Below, one piece after another: positions 15,154-23,945 of a stretch of 64,000 bases of DNA. Within the stretch, counting starts at the first letter, position 1, and each line of letters begins with the position of its first letter. The DNA is taken from contig CAYXVG010000015.1 of the NCBI GenBank assembly GCA_964468205.1, positions 1 through 64,000 of the forward strand. Direction: 5' to 3'. Position numbers and translations under genes: made by a program. Source of the DNA: CAWELS01 sp964468205. Lineage in GTDB: Bacteria; Acidobacteriota; Terriglobia; Bryobacterales; Bryobacteraceae. A model generated the notes under the pieces. The model did no database searches. It saw nothing but the letters and a program-made list of their open reading frames with translations, and was not told where the DNA came from.

Positions 15154-17925
15154 TTAGCGTTTTGGCTTCTTCGTTCCTTTCGCCGCTCTTTTCACAGCCT
15201 TTTTCGTCCCGGTCTTTGGTGAGGGACGGGGATCGATTGGCGTTGGAATCGGACTTGGCACTGGTAATCGGGAGATCGGTGGCAAGAACGACGGAATCAG
15301 CGACGGGATTGGGGTCAGGATCGGCGTCAGGATTGGAGAACGGGGCGTCAGCACGGTCAGCGGCGTGAGCGGAGTTACTACGGTCAAGGGCGTCAGCACA
15401 CTGAACGGCGTCAGGATCGTGAGCGGCGTAAACACGGTGAGTGGTGTCAAGGCGGTGACCGGCGTCAGCAAGCTCAAGGTGGTGAGCGGCGTCAGAATCG
15501 AGAAGACTGGAGCCGGAACGTTAAGCCCATAACCGTTGGAAATCACCAATGCGAAGTCCTGTCGCGGATTAGGACCGGGGCTGGCCCCCGGGGCCTGCGT
15601 CGTCACGCTGACTCCGCGTACGCGAACCGTGTAGTTGCCAGCGACAGGGTTGTTAATCGTGACCTGCTGCACGTTGTTCGTAACGGTCGGGAACGGGGTT
15701 GTATCCCCGTTGAACACTGCGCCGCCTGGAGCGACAACCTGCAGATACAGCGTATTTTGCAGACCGCCGGCGCCCGGGCTGTGGCGGTCGGTCCAGCAGA
15801 GCGTGGCCCGCAGAGGTTCGCCGAGATTGCCGGCCTGCACCGAATAGGTTCGTATTTCGCCGCTCTCAACAGCGTTGGACGGTTCATCGTCGAACGCCGC
15901 CGATCCTACCGTGCCCGGCGTGACCGTCTGCGCCGCATTGGCAAGGCCGAACCCTGTCACATTGTTCGGACCAGCCGGCACTTCGCCGGGATATTGGCCG
16001 GCAATCTGCGTCGCTCCGTTTATGACAAATGCCTTCACCAGGGCGCCTGACGGTTTGACACCCGCCTGGAAATGGCCCCGCTGGGTCACGAGATGCTCGC
16101 GCACCAGTGCTGCTAATCCAGCAACAAGCGGCGTCGCCATGCTTGTCCCGCCGCTCCAGCAGTAATCTCCGTTCAGTGGATCCGAAGCCGGGGTCACGTC
16201 GCCCCAAAGAGGATTTGCGCCCACTACGCTCGACCGCATGGAGAGGACGTTGGTGCCGGGCGCAACCACATCAGGCTTGATGCGTCCGTCGTCGGTCGGC
16301 CCCCGCGAGGAGAAGCACGCCATGCCGGCGGGATTGTCGGAAACATGGCCGGCGGCGGCCATCTGGCTGAAGCGGGGAAACTGGACATTTGTCCAGTTGA
16401 GATTCGCTCCGGGCGCCGGGGTCGAGCCGTTGGGACGGTCATTTTCGCTGGCGCCGACGGTGAGGCTGTTCTTTGCGGTGCCAGGAGTGCCGATCGAGTC
16501 CGCGTCGATCTGTCCGTCATTATTCACGTCCTGGCCATCGTTGCCCGCCGAATAGATGATCAGCATATCCCGGTTGTTCCACATGAACTGGTCAACCTCC
16601 CGGGATGCGCTGTTGTAGAGGCCGTCGTTTGGAGCCCCCCACGAGTTGGTGTGGATGCGGGCGCCCGCTCCATAGGCCGCCGCGAATAGCGTATTCAGAT
16701 CAGCGGGTATTCCATAGAGTCCGACACTGTTTGGCGGCCAGGGACCACTGGGTACCGGAATACCTTCCGTCACCAATTGGCTGACCGGCTTCCAGTTGAC
16801 CGATTGCTCAATCGCCTGAAAATAGAGATTGGTCTGCGGCGCGGCGCCTCTCGGAATCGAGCCGGCGCCGGATGCCGTGGCCCTGGCCCCATTTCCAGCC
16901 ACTGAACCGGTCACGTGCGTACCGTGGCCTGAGTTTGTATCCGCTGCGCCGTCGTCTGTATTCAGGGGGCCGTTGATGTATGGCGCCAAACTCCCGGCGA
17001 AACTCGTACCCCAACTCACGATTGCATTCACGCGCCCTTGCACGTCCTGGTGCACGGTGCCGGTGTTCCCGGTATCGAGACCGGAATCGGAGATCGCGAC
17101 AATCTGTCCTCCGCCCTCCAGAGCGCCGGAGGAAAACGCGCCCCCGCCGGGAATGGACATGATCCCGCGCGCTACGTCATTGTGCAACTCGGGAAACTCG
17201 AAAGGATCGATCGACTCCACGGCGACTTGTCCCGCCAACCTTGAGACGACGCTAAGCGGCGCAATCGCCTTCACCGACTGCGATCCAACCGACAGTATCT
17301 GCCCGCCGGCCGCCTCCAGTGATGCGATGATCGGATCGACGGATTCCCCGGGGAATACCGTAACTTCTATCTTCCGGGAGCGCGCCCCCGGCGCCGCGGG
17401 GTGAGTCACCGACAGCGCCTCTCGACTCAATACGTTACTACCGTGCTCGCCCTGAAGAAGCTTGGGAGATACTTTGAGAGCGGGGCGGTAGCTGGAAACC
17501 CCTTCCACCCAACTCATTGCTTGCAAGCTGCCCAACTTGCTGGGCATCATCTTTACGAGGAGTGCGTTACCCTGCATATTGCCGAGGACCTCGATACCGG
17601 CATCGGCGAGGGCCTTCAGCCAATCTCCCAACGTCGGACCCACAAGCTGAACGATGTAGTAATTCGGACGCGACGCATCCGGCGAGGGGACGGCGGCTTC
17701 CGTGGCGACAGCGTCACTCATCGCGAAAGTGAGACCGCGAACACGCACCGGCGAATCGGCGTATTCGGTGATCTCGATACCTTCCGACACCAGCGCGTCG
17801 CGCTGTGCCTCGTCGCAACGGACGATCATACTGTCGGGGTATTCGGCTATGATCTCACCTGCGAGACGATCAACAATTGCGGCATCGCCAGGCGTTGAAA
17901 GCGTTACAAGATACTTCACGGGCAC
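15154..17925 (-). CDS. Subtilisin-like serine protease with LTP-repeat C-terminal tail
   Basis: A 923-residue S8 peptidase. Catalytic Asp280 (AISDSGLD), His334 (SGHGTHVTG), oxyanion Asn462 (YSAGNDG) and Ser595 (SGGTSMATP) are all intact, so it should be active. The first ~250 residues contain two propeptide-like alpha/beta units (YLVTLSTPGDAAIVDRLAGE; NYYIVQLVGPTLGDWLKALA) and no cleavable signal peptide, which is unusual. Residues ~675-800 form a P-domain-like beta sandwich (VESGEIRTYSVQ; NYTVRVRGV). Residues 810-872 repeat xLTPLTxLTP units, followed by a Pro-rich stretch and a Lys-rich end (KKAVKRAAKGTKK). It is the first gene of the operon with GT9 and the GT4-GT4-radical SAM fusion; its Thr/Ser/Pro tail is a possible target for them. 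Confidence 0.9.
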   Translation of the reverse strand: MPVKYLVTLSTPGDAAIVDRLAGEIIAEYPDSMIVRCDEAQRDALVSEGIEITEYADSPVRVRGLTFAMSDAVATEAAVPSPDASRPNYYIVQLVGPTLGDWLKALADAGIEVLGNMQGNALLVKMMPSKLGSLQAMSWVEGVSSYRPALKVSPKLLQGEHGSNVLSREALSVTHPAAPGARSRKIEVTVFPGESVDPIIASLEAAGGQILSVGSQSVKAIAPLSVVSRLAGQVAVESIDPFEFPELHNDVARGIMSIPGGGAFSSGALEGGGQIVAISDSGLDTGNTGTVHQDVQGRVNAIVSWGTSFAGSLAPYINGPLNTDDGAADTNSGHGTHVTGSVAGNGARATASGAGSIPRGAAPQTNLYFQAIEQSVNWKPVSQLVTEGIPVPSGPWPPNSVGLYGIPADLNTLFAAAYGAGARIHTNSWGAPNDGLYNSASREVDQFMWNNRDMLIIYSAGNDGQDVNNDGQIDADSIGTPGTAKNSLTVGASENDRPNGSTPAPGANLNWTNVQFPRFSQMAAAGHVSDNPAGMACFSSRGPTDDGRIKPDVVAPGTNVLSMRSSVVGANPLWGDVTPASDPLNGDYCWSGGTSMATPLVAGLAALVREHLVTQRGHFQAGVKPSGALVKAFVINGATQIAGQYPGEVPAGPNNVTGFGLANAAQTVTPGTVGSAAFDDEPSNAVESGEIRTYSVQAGNLGEPLRATLCWTDRHSPGAGGLQNTLYLQVVAPGGAVFNGDTTPFPTVTNNVQQVTINNPVAGNYTVRVRGVSVTTQAPGASPGPNPRQDFALVISNGYGLNVPAPVFSILTPLTTLSLLTPVTALTPLTVFTPLTILTPFSVLTPLTVVTPLTPLTVLTPRSPILTPILTPIPSLIPSFLPPISRLPVPSPIPTPIDPRPSPKTGTKKAVKRAAKGTKKPKR
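15310..15495 (-). repeat. Tandem LTP-coding repeat in the subtilase tail
   Basis: On the minus strand this part codes for about ten units of the form (x)xLTPLT, with LTP, FTP or VTP at each turn. At DNA level the units share GGCGTCAG/GGCGTGAG steps at an approximate 18-base or 27-base period on the plus strand. Such a run is prone to expansion and contraction between strains. It sits exactly between the beta sandwich and the Pro/Lys-rich terminus. Confidence 0.75.
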
Positions 17926-18786
17926 TGCATTCCCCTCCTTCTATCGACAGTGGCTCCCAGGCTTCTGTCAATGTTAATCGTACACGCGCCGACTCCGAAC
18001 TTCAATCTTTTTTTTGAGCCTTTTATCATTATTCTTGCATGCCGGAACCCATGCCGGAACCGTATGAATTTCTATTCTCGCCGACGATCTTTCGGCAGGA
18101 AATCTCCCCAGTGAAGAACTCCCCGTCAAAGGCTCGGCATCAGCCCAGGCACAACTCACAAAGCAGTTGACAGCAAGTGATCACGCGGAAGCGATCTCTA
18201 CCGATTCACGGGTCTTTCACCGGATGTCCCGGCGTCTCAATCGACCCCGCCGTACCTCTCATGAACCGTTCATCACGTCGAATTCCACACAGCGAAAAGT
18301 GAATAACTGCAATTACTTACACATCCGGGAGCGCCTGATTCCCTGCCGGGCCATGGTAGAACCTCTCATGACGGCGTCAATGCAGTGGCGCGCCCGTACA
18401 GTAGTGGTATGGAAGATCGAAATCCAACCCGTTGGCGCGGCTCAGAACGCAGCCTGTCCAAAATCGGAAGGCAAACCCCGGCAAAATAATGGGCAGGCTG
18501 GAAAAACAGCAATTCGCCAACGAAGCTAAATATGGCTTTGAGCGCAATTAAATCAATACGATACCGGGAATATTTCTTCGCCTTCCCTTTGCCCTAATGA
18601 CAATACCGGCAACCGGCGCTGCGGCAAATAACCCAATGTTGCCCATTTCCACTTCAGCGTCCGAAAACAGACAGATTTCTCTTTCACAATCAACAACTTG
18701 ACCGTTCTCCGTCCGGCCGCGGCCGCCGCCGCACAGTTAGCCTCGAAGCAGAAACCGCCCGGCTGCTTTCCCTGGAGGCAAATCAT
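17926..18786. other. Long intergenic region, no gene seen
   Basis: About 860 bases upstream of the subtilase operon (minus) and the small secreted protein (plus). Base composition is less GC-rich between ~18000 and 18550 than in the neighbouring genes. Short open frames exist on both strands but none has a credible ribosome binding site plus protein-like composition. The subtilase operon promoter should lie near 17930-18030, where an AT-rich run (AATCTTTTTTTTGAGCC at ~18003) is present. Confidence 0.45.
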
Positions 18787-19146
18787 ATGAAAACTGTGGG
18801 CATTATCATCCTTTCGCTGATCCTTCAGCCGGCCGCCGCGCCGGCCCAAGACGGCGGAGTGTCAAAATGCGAACGCGCCATGATTCTCGTCGAAGAGCGC
18901 TTCGCGGCGCGGGAGCGCGAGCGGCGCGAGACCGAGGCGGCGGCGCAGCGCCAGATGGCCCGCCGGGCCGCCGGCTTTGTCGCCAAGTGGAACGACTTCG
19001 TCGAAAAGTACAATCGGGGCCTGGTCGATGCCAAGGCCGCCAACGAACTCTCGCGCGCCTTCCGGCGCCTCGAGAAGTCCGCGGCTTGGCCTGGCCCGCG
19101 TTCGGTGGACGAACCGGAAGCGAGCCCCACTCTTGCCGCTAAGTAA
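18787..19146 (+). CDS. Small secreted helical protein of unknown function
   Basis: A 119-residue protein with a signal peptide (MKTVGIIILSLILQPAAAPAQ) and a strongly charged helical body (EERFAARERERRETEAAAQR) that looks like a coiled coil, then a Pro-rich tail. The start follows CCTGGAGGCAAATC, a usable ribosome binding site. One Cys is left after signal removal. No family is recognised. It stands alone, with 164 non-coding bases before yebC. Confidence 0.6.
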   Translation: MKTVGIIILSLILQPAAAPAQDGGVSKCERAMILVEERFAARERERRETEAAAQRQMARRAAGFVAKWNDFVEKYNRGLVDAKAANELSRAFRRLEKSAAWPGPRSVDEPEASPTLAAK

Positions 19147-19310
19147 CTCACCTTGTTATCCTCAGTGTTGGAATAGCGCTTCCCGCCGTGCCTCTTACGA
19201 TCCGACTCTTCTGAAAAGCGCGGGCTCCTGTGCCAGGCTCTCGCTTGGAACAGAGAGTAATCGCGGGAGCCAGGCCGCGCACTGCGGTCACGACATACGA
19301 GGAACTCAAA

Positions 19311-20060
19311 ATGTCAGGTCATTCAAAATGGGCGACCATTAAACACAAGAAGGCCGCCACTGACGCCAAGCGCGGCAAGCTGTTCACCCGCCTTATCAAG
19401 GAAATCACGATCGCGGCGAGGGAGGGAGGCGGAGATCCGGACGCAAACCCGCGCCTCCGTACCGCCGTGGCCGCCGCGAAGGGCGGCAGCATGCCGGCCG
19501 ACAACATTACTCGCGCCATCAAACGTGGTACCGGCGAAATCGAGGGAGGCCAAATCGATGAGGTGATGTTCGAAGGCTACGGTCCCGGCGGCGCCGCGGT
19601 GATGGTTAACACCGCCACCGACAATCGCAACCGGACTGTCGCCGAGATTCGTCACATCTTTTCGAAATATGGTGGAAACCTAGGCGAAAAGAACAGCGTC
19701 GGATTTATGTTCGACCGCAAGAGCCAAGTGTTGGTCGAGGGCGGAAAGACAACGGAAGACGACCTCATGATGGCTGTGCTCGACGCCGGACCGGACGACA
19801 TCCGGAAGGACGGGGACAATTGGGAGATCATCGCCCCGCCGGAGCAGCACAACGCGATTGTCGAGGCGCTCGAGAAAGCCGGGATCGACACCCTCGGCGC
19901 GGAAGTCGCCTTGATCCCGCAGAACACCGTCAGGCTCGAAGGCAAACAGGCTGAGCAGATGCTGAAACTGGTGGAGATGATCGAAGAGCAGGACGACGTG
20001 CAGAACGTCTATTCGAACTTTGATATCGACGAGGCGGAACTTGAACGCCTGACGTCCTGA
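19311..20060 (+). CDS. yebC: YebC/PmpR family regulator / translation factor
   Basis: A 249-residue protein of the universal YebC/PmpR/TACO1 family. It starts with the invariant MSGHSKWATIKHKKAATDAK, with GRLF-like GKLFTRLIKEI and the GGDPDANPRLR loop after it; the end NVYSNFDIDEAELERLTS is also typical. The ATG at 19311 follows GAGGAACTCAAA and is preferred over a longer in-frame start. Members bind DNA as transcription regulators or act at the ribosome on polyproline stretches. The short gap to ruvC reproduces the common yebC-ruvC order of many bacteria. Confidence 0.97.
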   Translation: MSGHSKWATIKHKKAATDAKRGKLFTRLIKEITIAAREGGGDPDANPRLRTAVAAAKGGSMPADNITRAIKRGTGEIEGGQIDEVMFEGYGPGGAAVMVNTATDNRNRTVAEIRHIFSKYGGNLGEKNSVGFMFDRKSQVLVEGGKTTEDDLMMAVLDAGPDDIRKDGDNWEIIAPPEQHNAIVEALEKAGIDTLGAEVALIPQNTVRLEGKQAEQMLKLVEMIEEQDDVQNVYSNFDIDEAELERLTS

Positions 20061-20075
20061 TCGCTGTGGCCGGCC

Positions 20076-20585
20076 ATGCGCGTTCTGGGAATCGACTGCG
20101 GCACCGAGCGCACCGGCTTCGGCGTGATCGAAAGCGACGGCCGGCGGCACCGGTTGATCGATGCGGGCATCATTCGTACCCGTCCCCGCGATGCGCTGCC
20201 GTTACGGTTGAGGGCAATCGCGGAGGGGCTCCGGAAGGTGATCGCGGAACACTCGCCTGAATGCGCGGCGGTGGAGGCCGTCTTCCACGCGGCGAATACC
20301 AAAACCGCGCTGAAGCTGGCCCATGCCAGGGGAGTGGCGCTGCTGGCGGTCGCCGAGGCGGAAATCGAGTGCGTGGAGTACTCTCCGCTGGAGATCAAAT
20401 CCAGCGTGGTCGGTTATGGCCGCGCCGAGAAAAGGCAGGTGCAGATGATGGTCGCATCCATCTTGAAACTCGAAGAAACGCTGGCCGAGGATGCCAGCGA
20501 TGCCGTCGCCGCTGCCATCTGTCACGCCACGAAGGCGGCATTCAAAAATCGGCTCGGCGCCGGCGGCAAGGAGGTGACGCGATGA
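20076..20585 (+). CDS. ruvC: Crossover junction endodeoxyribonuclease RuvC
   Basis: A 169-residue Holliday-junction resolvase that cuts four-way junctions symmetrically with RuvAB. The four acidic catalytic residues are visible as D7 (VLGIDCGT), E67 (AAVEAVF), D139 and D142 (AEDASDAVAAAICH), matching the spacing known from E. coli. Length is normal. It lies 15 bases after yebC and overlaps the next gene by ATGA, so a yebC-ruvC-secreted protein transcript is likely. ruvA and ruvB are not adjacent here. Confidence 0.97.
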   Translation: MRVLGIDCGTERTGFGVIESDGRRHRLIDAGIIRTRPRDALPLRLRAIAEGLRKVIAEHSPECAAVEAVFHAANTKTALKLAHARGVALLAVAEAEIECVEYSPLEIKSSVVGYGRAEKRQVQMMVASILKLEETLAEDASDAVAAAICHATKAAFKNRLGAGGKEVTR

Positions 20586-21217
20586 AACGTGCTCTCGTCT
20601 GGCTGATACTACTTGCCTCCACTCTTGGGGCCGCCGATGGTCCGAGCATCTTCTACTCCCGGGAACACCCCGGCAACCGGCCGGCTTACATCCAGATCAT
20701 CGTCCAGAGCGACGGCAGCGCTGAGTACCGCGAGAGCGTGGACGACCCGGATGATTACCCGGTCGCCTTTCGCCTGCGTCCGCAGGAAGTGGAAGAGGTG
20801 TTCCAACTGGCCGCAAAACTCGACTACTTCCGGAGACCGCTCGAATCAAACCTCAAGGTGGCCAACCTCGGCACGAAGACCTTCCGCTGGATCAACGGCG
20901 AGGAGGTTTACCAGCAGCAGTTCAACTTCTCGAAAGACGCTAACGCCAGGACTCTGGCGGACTGGTTCGCGCGCATGGCCGAAACCGAACAGCACTTTCT
21001 CAATCTCGAGCGTTCCCTGCGGTTCGATAAGCTCGGAGTGAACAACGTGCTGCTCGGGCTGCAGGCTGCCATGGAAAAGAACCGTTTGGTGGGCGCGGAC
21101 CAGTTTCTGCCTCTGCTCGACAAGGTCGCCGCGAATGAGAGCTTCCTGAACATGGCCCGCACCCGCGCCGCGCAGCTCGCCGAATATATCCGATCCACGG
21201 CCGGAGGGGGCGAATGA
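20582..21217 (+). CDS. Secreted protein of unknown function behind ruvC
   Basis: A 211-residue exported protein; signal peptide MKRALVWLILLASTLGAADG. The start overlaps the ruvC stop as ATGA. The mature part (AYIQIIVQSDGSAEYRESVD, FRLRPQEVEEVFQLAAKLDY, KVANLGTKTFRWING) resembles small beta-sheet domains of unknown function often placed beside ruvC in acidobacteria; the remainder is a helical tail. No catalytic residues stand out. Its stop region is part of a 35-bp duplicated junction that creates a 25-codon frame before the next gene. Confidence 0.65.
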   Translation: MKRALVWLILLASTLGAADGPSIFYSREHPGNRPAYIQIIVQSDGSAEYRESVDDPDDYPVAFRLRPQEVEEVFQLAAKLDYFRRPLESNLKVANLGTKTFRWINGEEVYQQQFNFSKDANARTLADWFARMAETEQHFLNLERSLRFDKLGVNNVLLGLQAAMEKNRLVGADQFLPLLDKVAANESFLNMARTRAAQLAEYIRSTAGGGE

Positions 21218-21308
21218 GAAGTTGGACTACGGCGTTCGGCGTCGCCCCCATGATCCGGAAACTCTGCAAAGCTGCCGGAGGGGGCGAATGAGAAGCTGGA
21301 CTGCGGCG
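21200..21308 (+). repeat. Duplicated gene junction (35 bp, offset 74 bp) creating a 25-codon ORF
   Basis: The 35 bases at 21200-21234 (end of the upstream gene plus start of the next) recur at 21274-21308 with two differences. The first copy carries an ATG at 21214 overlapping the upstream stop (ATGA); its frame runs 25 codons and ends in a TGA that overlaps the true start at 21288 (again ATGA). The duplication therefore preserves translational coupling through a mini-ORF starting MRSWTTAFGV. The second copy is the real start, because it continues into a signal peptide. Confidence 0.8.
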
Positions 21309-22613
21309 CTACTGCTGATTCTTTTTGCGGCGGCGCTCACTGCCCAGGAGAGCGCGCCTGAGGACGAGACACCGGAAACCGGGGAGCCGCGGGAGATCGT
21401 CACCGAGGTCACCCTCGACCCGCAACAGCTCGAAGAGGTGGTTTTCAAGAAGATCCTCGCCGACGCCGGCACCAGCCCGATGGACTATGCCCGCGCGCTC
21501 GAAGAGTTCTTGGAACGCTTTCCCGAATCCTCAAAGCGGCCGCAAATCGAACGCTCCATCGCCCAGACGGCCATGGAGCATGGCGATCGCCGCCGGCTGT
21601 TGCGTTATGGAGAGGCGGTGATCCAACGGGAGCCGCACAACCTTCTGCTGTTGGAGCATGTCATTCGCGCACTGCTCGACAGCGAAGATGAGGAAACCGC
21701 CAAACGGGCGCTGCAATACGCCGCTCAATTCGAGAGCGCGATCCGGCTGCTGCGCCTGCAACAGCCCGCGGACGGCTCCCAGGCCGTAGCCATGAAGGAA
21801 CGGACCGACGCCTCCCTCGGCAAGGCGCTCGTTTATGAAGCCCGGGCGCTCGGCAACCTGGGCCAGTGGGAGGAAGCGGTGCGGGCCGCCCGCTCCAGTT
21901 ATGCCGCGAATCCAACCGCCGAGGCCGCCCGCGAGGCGGGCCGCTGGCTCGCCCGGCTCGACCGCAAGAATGAGGCGCTTCGTCATTACGCCGAAGCCTT
22001 CTCCATCAGCGACCCGGACAACACCGCCCGCCTGCGCCAAACCGATCGCAACCGGCTCGGTGAGCTTTATACGGCTCTCCACGGGTCAGAAGATGGCCTG
22101 GGTGATGTCATTCTCGAGGCTTATGACCGCACCGCCGAAGTGATGGCGCAGCGCTTCCGGAGCTTCAAGGAACTCGACCCCAACTACCAGGTAACCGACC
22201 CCATGAAATTCGTACTGGCCGGCCTGGATGGGGAAAAGCTCGAGATGTCCTCGCTCCGTGGCAAGTTAGTCGTACTCGACTTCTGGGCCACCTGGTGCCA
22301 ACCATGCCGCGTGCAGCAGCCGCTCTACGAAGAGGTGAAGGCGAAATATGAGGACCGCGATGACATCGTCTTTCTGAACATCAGCACGGATCAGGATCGC
22401 AGCGCGGTGGCGCCCTTCCTTGAACGCGAACAGTGGGACAAAACCATCTGGTTCGAGGACGGCTTGCAGGAGCTCTTCCAGGTCTCGAACATCCCCACCA
22501 CCATCCTGATTGACCAGCACGGCGAAGTGGCCGGCCGCATGAACGGTTTCCACCCCGAACGGTTCGTCGAGATGCTCACCGCCCGCATCGACCGCCTTCT
22601 GGCGAGCCCGTGA
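21288..22613 (+). CDS. Secreted TPR protein with C-terminal thioredoxin (TlpA/ResA-like) domain
   Basis: A 441-residue exported thiol-disulfide protein. Signal peptide MRSWTAALLLILFAAALTAQ; residues ~45-290 are helical TPR-like repeats (ARALEEFLERFPESS, AVIQREPHNLLLLEHVI, AVRAARSSYAANPTAEAA). The thioredoxin domain begins near 305 with KFVLAGLDGEKLEMSSLRGK and has VVLDFWATWCQPC with the redox pair Cys337/Cys340 and the cis-Pro loop SNIPTTILID. This TlpA/ResA arrangement usually reduces or isomerises disulfides in envelope proteins, for example in cytochrome maturation. It follows ruvC and the secreted protein on the same strand. Confidence 0.88.
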   Translation: MRSWTAALLLILFAAALTAQESAPEDETPETGEPREIVTEVTLDPQQLEEVVFKKILADAGTSPMDYARALEEFLERFPESSKRPQIERSIAQTAMEHGDRRRLLRYGEAVIQREPHNLLLLEHVIRALLDSEDEETAKRALQYAAQFESAIRLLRLQQPADGSQAVAMKERTDASLGKALVYEARALGNLGQWEEAVRAARSSYAANPTAEAAREAGRWLARLDRKNEALRHYAEAFSISDPDNTARLRQTDRNRLGELYTALHGSEDGLGDVILEAYDRTAEVMAQRFRSFKELDPNYQVTDPMKFVLAGLDGEKLEMSSLRGKLVVLDFWATWCQPCRVQQPLYEEVKAKYEDRDDIVFLNISTDQDRSAVAPFLEREQWDKTIWFEDGLQELFQVSNIPTTILIDQHGEVAGRMNGFHPERFVEMLTARIDRLLASP

Positions 22614-22628
22614 TCCAGCCAGTCTGGC

Positions 22629-23906
22629 TCAAGCGTCGCCCAGGTTTTTGATTCGCCCCAGGTCGCCGGTCTTGCCGGCCTCGAGCACCGGGCCCATGTA
22701 GTCGTCCACGAGTTCGGCCGTCAGCGGTACGGGCATGTTCTGCAGCTTCATCTTGAGTTGCGGGTTTTTGGCGGCGTTGAGAGCGCGCTCGATGTGGTGG
22801 TCGCCGAAGCCCTCCACCTCTCCGAGCGTGGTCGGAATCTTGACCCTCGTTTCGAACTTGCGGATCCCGCCGGCCACGGCGATGCCGGCCTCGCGGGCCG
22901 GTGCGTCCGCGGCTCCGGCTTCCATCGCGCCGGCCCGCGCCAGGCTGTCGCCGATCACCTTCAGCGGCTCCGTCACGGCGGGAGCGTAGAAAACCGTGTA
23001 GTACGGGTTCATCATGATGCAGGCCCGCCCGTGGCTCAGCACGTCGATCAGCGAGAAGCTCGTCAGGTGCGCGCCGTTCGTCCCGCCGAGCATGATGGCG
23101 TAGCCGCCGAGATCGGTGGCCAGCGCGAGGGCCTCGCGCGCCGCGGCGTCGGAGGGATTGTCGATCACCTGGGGCAGGTGCCGGAAGACCAGGTCGAAGG
23201 TCTCCCTCGCCACGTCCTGCATCAGCCCGTAGTACGGCTTGTCCACCGCGCCGTAGAGTACTTCGAGCGAGTGGGCCACCCCGTCAAGCGCGCCGTCGGC
23301 GGTCAGGCCCAGCGGCGCGCCGTGGGATACGGCGAAATCATAAACGGCCCGCGGCGGCACGATCGCTTCGTCGACGATCAGCTTCTTCTGGCCGGTCTCG
23401 AGATTGGTGATATTCGAGTACTTCGTGAGGTGGGCCGCCGAGCTCGACACTGTCTGGATAGCCAGGTGTGGCGAGAGCGATTTGCCGGTCTTCTCCAGAG
23501 TGGCGGTCACCAGGCCGACGCCGAAGTAGTCGTCGATCTCGCCGCCCAGCCGGCGCAGCACGTCCGCCGCCTTCGCCGCATCGATCGTGCTGCCGCCGCC
23601 GAAGCTGACGTAGAAGTCGGGGGCCAGCTCCGACATCTGTTGGTGGATGCGGGCCAGGTCCTCGAGCGGGGCGTTCGGCGCGGCGCCGTCGATTACGCCC
23701 ACTACCTCCACGCCGGCCGCCTGGAGAGACTTCTTGATCGTCTCCGCATACTCGTCCGACCCGGGAAAGACATCGCGGACCAGCGCCGCCGTCTTCCCCA
23801 GGTCCGCGGCGAGCTCGCCGGCGCGGGGCAGCACGCCCGTGCCGCTCAGATAAGCGTCGCCTTTGAATCCTTGAATCAGCTCTTTTGCTCGTGCAAATTC
23901 CGTCAT
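22629..23906 (-). CDS. Iron-containing alcohol dehydrogenase family protein
   Basis: A 425-residue NAD(P)-dependent oxidoreductase of the group III metal-dependent alcohol dehydrogenases. FYVSFGGGSTIDAAKAADVL near residues 99-118 is the nucleotide-binding GGGSxxDxAK block, GALDGVAHSLEVLYG supplies metal ligands (Asp and His), and GGTNGAHLTSFSLIDVLSHG carries the second His pair, so the metal site looks intact. The start is supported by AAGGAGAAGGCGCG before ATG. Length is normal to slightly long. It is divergent from the DUF3604 gene. The substrate alcohol or aldehyde cannot be told from sequence. Confidence 0.9.
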   Translation of the reverse strand: MTEFARAKELIQGFKGDAYLSGTGVLPRAGELAADLGKTAALVRDVFPGSDEYAETIKKSLQAAGVEVVGVIDGAAPNAPLEDLARIHQQMSELAPDFYVSFGGGSTIDAAKAADVLRRLGGEIDDYFGVGLVTATLEKTGKSLSPHLAIQTVSSSAAHLTKYSNITNLETGQKKLIVDEAIVPPRAVYDFAVSHGAPLGLTADGALDGVAHSLEVLYGAVDKPYYGLMQDVARETFDLVFRHLPQVIDNPSDAAAREALALATDLGGYAIMLGGTNGAHLTSFSLIDVLSHGRACIMMNPYYTVFYAPAVTEPLKVIGDSLARAGAMEAGAADAPAREAGIAVAGGIRKFETRVKIPTTLGEVEGFGDHHIERALNAAKNPQLKMKLQNMPVPLTAELVDDYMGPVLEAGKTGDLGRIKNLGDA

Positions 23907-23945
23907 CGCGCCTTCTCCTTCGTTTGGCCCTTATATACTGCTAGC

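Noticed and set aside
22758..23945. Upstream extension of the DUF3604 frame across the alcohol dehydrogenase
   Set aside because: The extension is antisense to a clear dehydrogenase; the signal peptide starts at 23946.
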